Assembly: GCA_028279885.1 (NCBI GenBank)
Contig: JANQMX010000079.1
Span: 111,370 to 175,369 of the forward strand
From: Rhodovibrionaceae bacterium
Lineage (GTDB): Bacteria > Pseudomonadota > Alphaproteobacteria > Kiloniellales > DSM-21159
Direction of reading: 5' to 3'
DNA length: 64,000 nucleotides
The notes under the pieces are model-generated. The model searched no databases. It was not told where the DNA came from and saw only the letters and a list, made by a program, of their open reading frames with translations. Shown here piece after piece: positions 63,026 through 64,000 of this stretch. The first letter of the stretch is position 1; every line of letters begins with the position of its first letter. Made by a program: the position numbers and the translations under genes.

Positions 63026-63708
63026 AGCCGCTGCCAGCGTCCGACCACTCGGCCCATGATGCGGGCTTCGTCCAGCGTGCGTTGGTACTCGGGATAGGCG
63101 GGGTTGTTGGAGAGAATGCGAATGGTCGGCGGGTCGCTGTCGGCGACGTACTCGATGCGTTTCGCTACCAGCCCGAGTCCGTCGTGCACCACGAAGACGC
63201 CGGGCGGCGAGGGGCGGATATCGCCGACGTTCACCACCGCCTTGTCGCCGGGCAAGAGATCGCGGGCTGTGCTCGGCTCGCTGACCATGGAGTCGCCTTC
63301 GATGGTGATGATGCGTAGTTGCGTCGGCGTCGTGTTCAATTCGCTCCTCACCCAGCGCTCCGGAAACCGCCAAGAGCGCTCCTCCTGCTCGTAGTCGACG
63401 ACAGCCCCGTGGCCGGCCGAAGCGGAAACATTGACCTCAGCGATATTAAGGCTTTCCTTGGAAAGCGAGGTATTATCTTCAAATAAAGCCTTAGATAGCA
63501 CATCCAGATCCTGAAAAATCTCCGCCGGGATCAAGTCGTCGTCGTTGAAGAACTCTCGAATCTTCTGCAATTCCCTGGCCTTAAGCTCGCGTTGTCCGCC
63601 GATCAGGCGATTCACCGCCGCCGGATCGAGTCCGAGGTAAGCGGCCAGGTCACGCTGAGTACGCTGGGCGCGCTTGAGGGCTAGCTTGAGCCAGGAATGT
63701 GTCCGCAT
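63022..63708 (-). CDS. Phage-type repressor: XRE helix-turn-helix plus S24 (LexA/CI-like) peptidase
   Basis: Repressor of about 228 residues. The N-terminal HTH is in QRTQRDLAAYLGLDPAAVNRLI. The C-terminal half is an S24 dimerisation/autocleavage domain: IEGDSMVSEPS contains the serine, and GDKAVVNVG and VVHDGLGLVAKRI carry the usual strands with the catalytic lysine. Such repressors self-cleave under DNA damage. Start choice (63708, 63726 or a TTG at 63750) is uncertain. It is divergent from a Cro-like gene across a palindromic operator, which is the layout of a phage lysogeny switch. Confidence 0.85.
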   Translation of the reverse strand: MRTHSWLKLALKRAQRTQRDLAAYLGLDPAAVNRLIGGQRELKARELQKIREFFNDDDLIPAEIFQDLDVLSKALFEDNTSLSKESLNIAEVNVSASAGHGAVVDYEQEERSWRFPERWVRSELNTTPTQLRIITIEGDSMVSEPSTARDLLPGDKAVVNVGDIRPSPPGVFVVHDGLGLVAKRIEYVADSDPPTIRILSNNPAYPEYQRTLDEARIMGRVVGRWQRL

Positions 63709-63783
63709 TGCGTTTTCGCGTTCCATGGGCGCATTTTGCGGAAAGCGCAATGATATTTCCAGTGATTAAATCGCATTTTCGGC

Positions 63784-63809
63784 TTGCAATCACAATGTGA
63801 TTATCGCAA
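63784..63809. promoter_or_regulatory. Operator between S24 repressor and Cro-like gene
   Basis: AATCACAATGTGATT (63788-63802) is a perfect palindrome with 7-base arms. It is framed by TTGC and GCAA (63784-63787 and 63806-63809). It lies between the divergent repressor and Cro-like genes. Half of it, TGTGATTATCGCAA, recurs at 47661-47674 with one change. Confidence 0.65.
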
Positions 63810-63821
63810 GTATGACTCGTC

Positions 63822-64000
63822 ATGCTCAATCCTGCCTCACACATCATCGCCCTCTTGGGCGGCCCCCAGGCCACCGCCGAGCTGGCTGGGGTTCACATCT
63901 CCCGCGTCTTTCGCTGGACCTACCCTAAGGCCCGCGGGGGCACCGGTGGTCTGGTGCCGGCGCAGCACCAGCAGCATCTCCTCGACTGCGCCCGCGACCG
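63822..64000 (+). CDS. Cro/YdaS-like helix-turn-helix protein (3' truncated by window edge)
   Basis: The first 59 residues are visible, starting MLNPASHIIALLGGPQATAE and continuing LAGVHISRVFRWTYPKARGG, then LVPAQHQQHLLDCARD. A short helix-turn-helix with the pattern of YdaS/Cro-like regulators, which use a small N-terminal recognition helix followed by a Pro-containing segment. It is divergent from the S24 repressor across the palindromic operator. The end lies outside the window. Confidence 0.65.
   Translation, partial: MLNPASHIIALLGGPQATAELAGVHISRVFRWTYPKARGGTGGLVPAQHQQHLLDCARD

Noticed and set aside
63788..63802. CRP/FNR-type site
   Set aside because: The arms are in the order TCACA-N-TGTGA, the reverse of a CRP site, and its place between divergent repressor genes fits a phage operator better.

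Overview
The window is a high-GC stretch of chromosome from an alphaproteobacterium. The best guess is a marine or soil Rhodospirillales/Kiloniellales-type organism. The reasons are the many TRAP transporters (DctPQM, a TAXI type, and a stray TAXI-like protein), a PEP-CTERM protein, CbpA/CbpM, and a compact type II-C CRISPR-Cas9 locus. No rRNA, integrase or intact insertion sequence was seen. The taxon is inferred from gene content, not from a marker gene.

Layout. 1-5.7 kb: end of a DctPQM TRAP transporter operon, a DMT permease, a split YeeE/YedE pair and a PhzF-like isomerase. 5.9-10.3 kb: a less GC-rich accessory block with a papain-like protease, a vanadium-haloperoxidase/PAP2 protein and a SARP-type regulator. 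10.6-15.0 kb: dehalogenase-like hydrolase, rhodanese, 1-Cys peroxiredoxin, TPR protein and VOC protein. 15.27-21.9 kb: CRISPR array (30 repeats, 29 spacers), cas2, cas1, cas9 and a tracrRNA that I located from its anti-repeat. 22-29 kb: PEP-CTERM protein, chemoreceptor, HhH DNA glycosylase, cbpA/cbpM, tRNA-Asn, diguanylate cyclase and tRNA-Cys. 29-36 kb: a GntR/FCD regulator divergent from a TRAP-TAXI plus Ldh2, aldolase and 2-hydroxyacid dehydrogenase operon, which probably imports and breaks down an organic acid.

36.2-38.5 kb is a low-GC island on the minus strand. A 60-residue peptide made of a 20-residue leader and two near-identical 19-residue units is followed by a hairpin, a DUF6065-like protein and an MFS transporter joined by a TAATG overlap. 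The two peptide units differ by seven synonymous and two conservative changes, so the peptide itself appears to be under selection. This looks like an undescribed peptide natural-product (RiPP-like) locus and is the most interesting item in the window.

39-47.2 kb: a plus-strand run of a haem peroxidase, two membrane proteins, a DUF900-like hydrolase, a pesticin-like muramidase, an orphan protein and a peptidoglycan-binding/CHAP protein. 47-64 kb: a small basic protein behind an operator-like promoter, ABC exporter, ferritin, acetamidase, an AraC-controlled dioxygenase with two copies of a 34-bp motif, MFS, Sel1, DegP, an OmpR-type two-component system and, at the right edge, a phage-like S24 repressor divergent from a Cro-like gene. 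The operator between those last two genes shares a half-site with the promoter at 47.66 kb.
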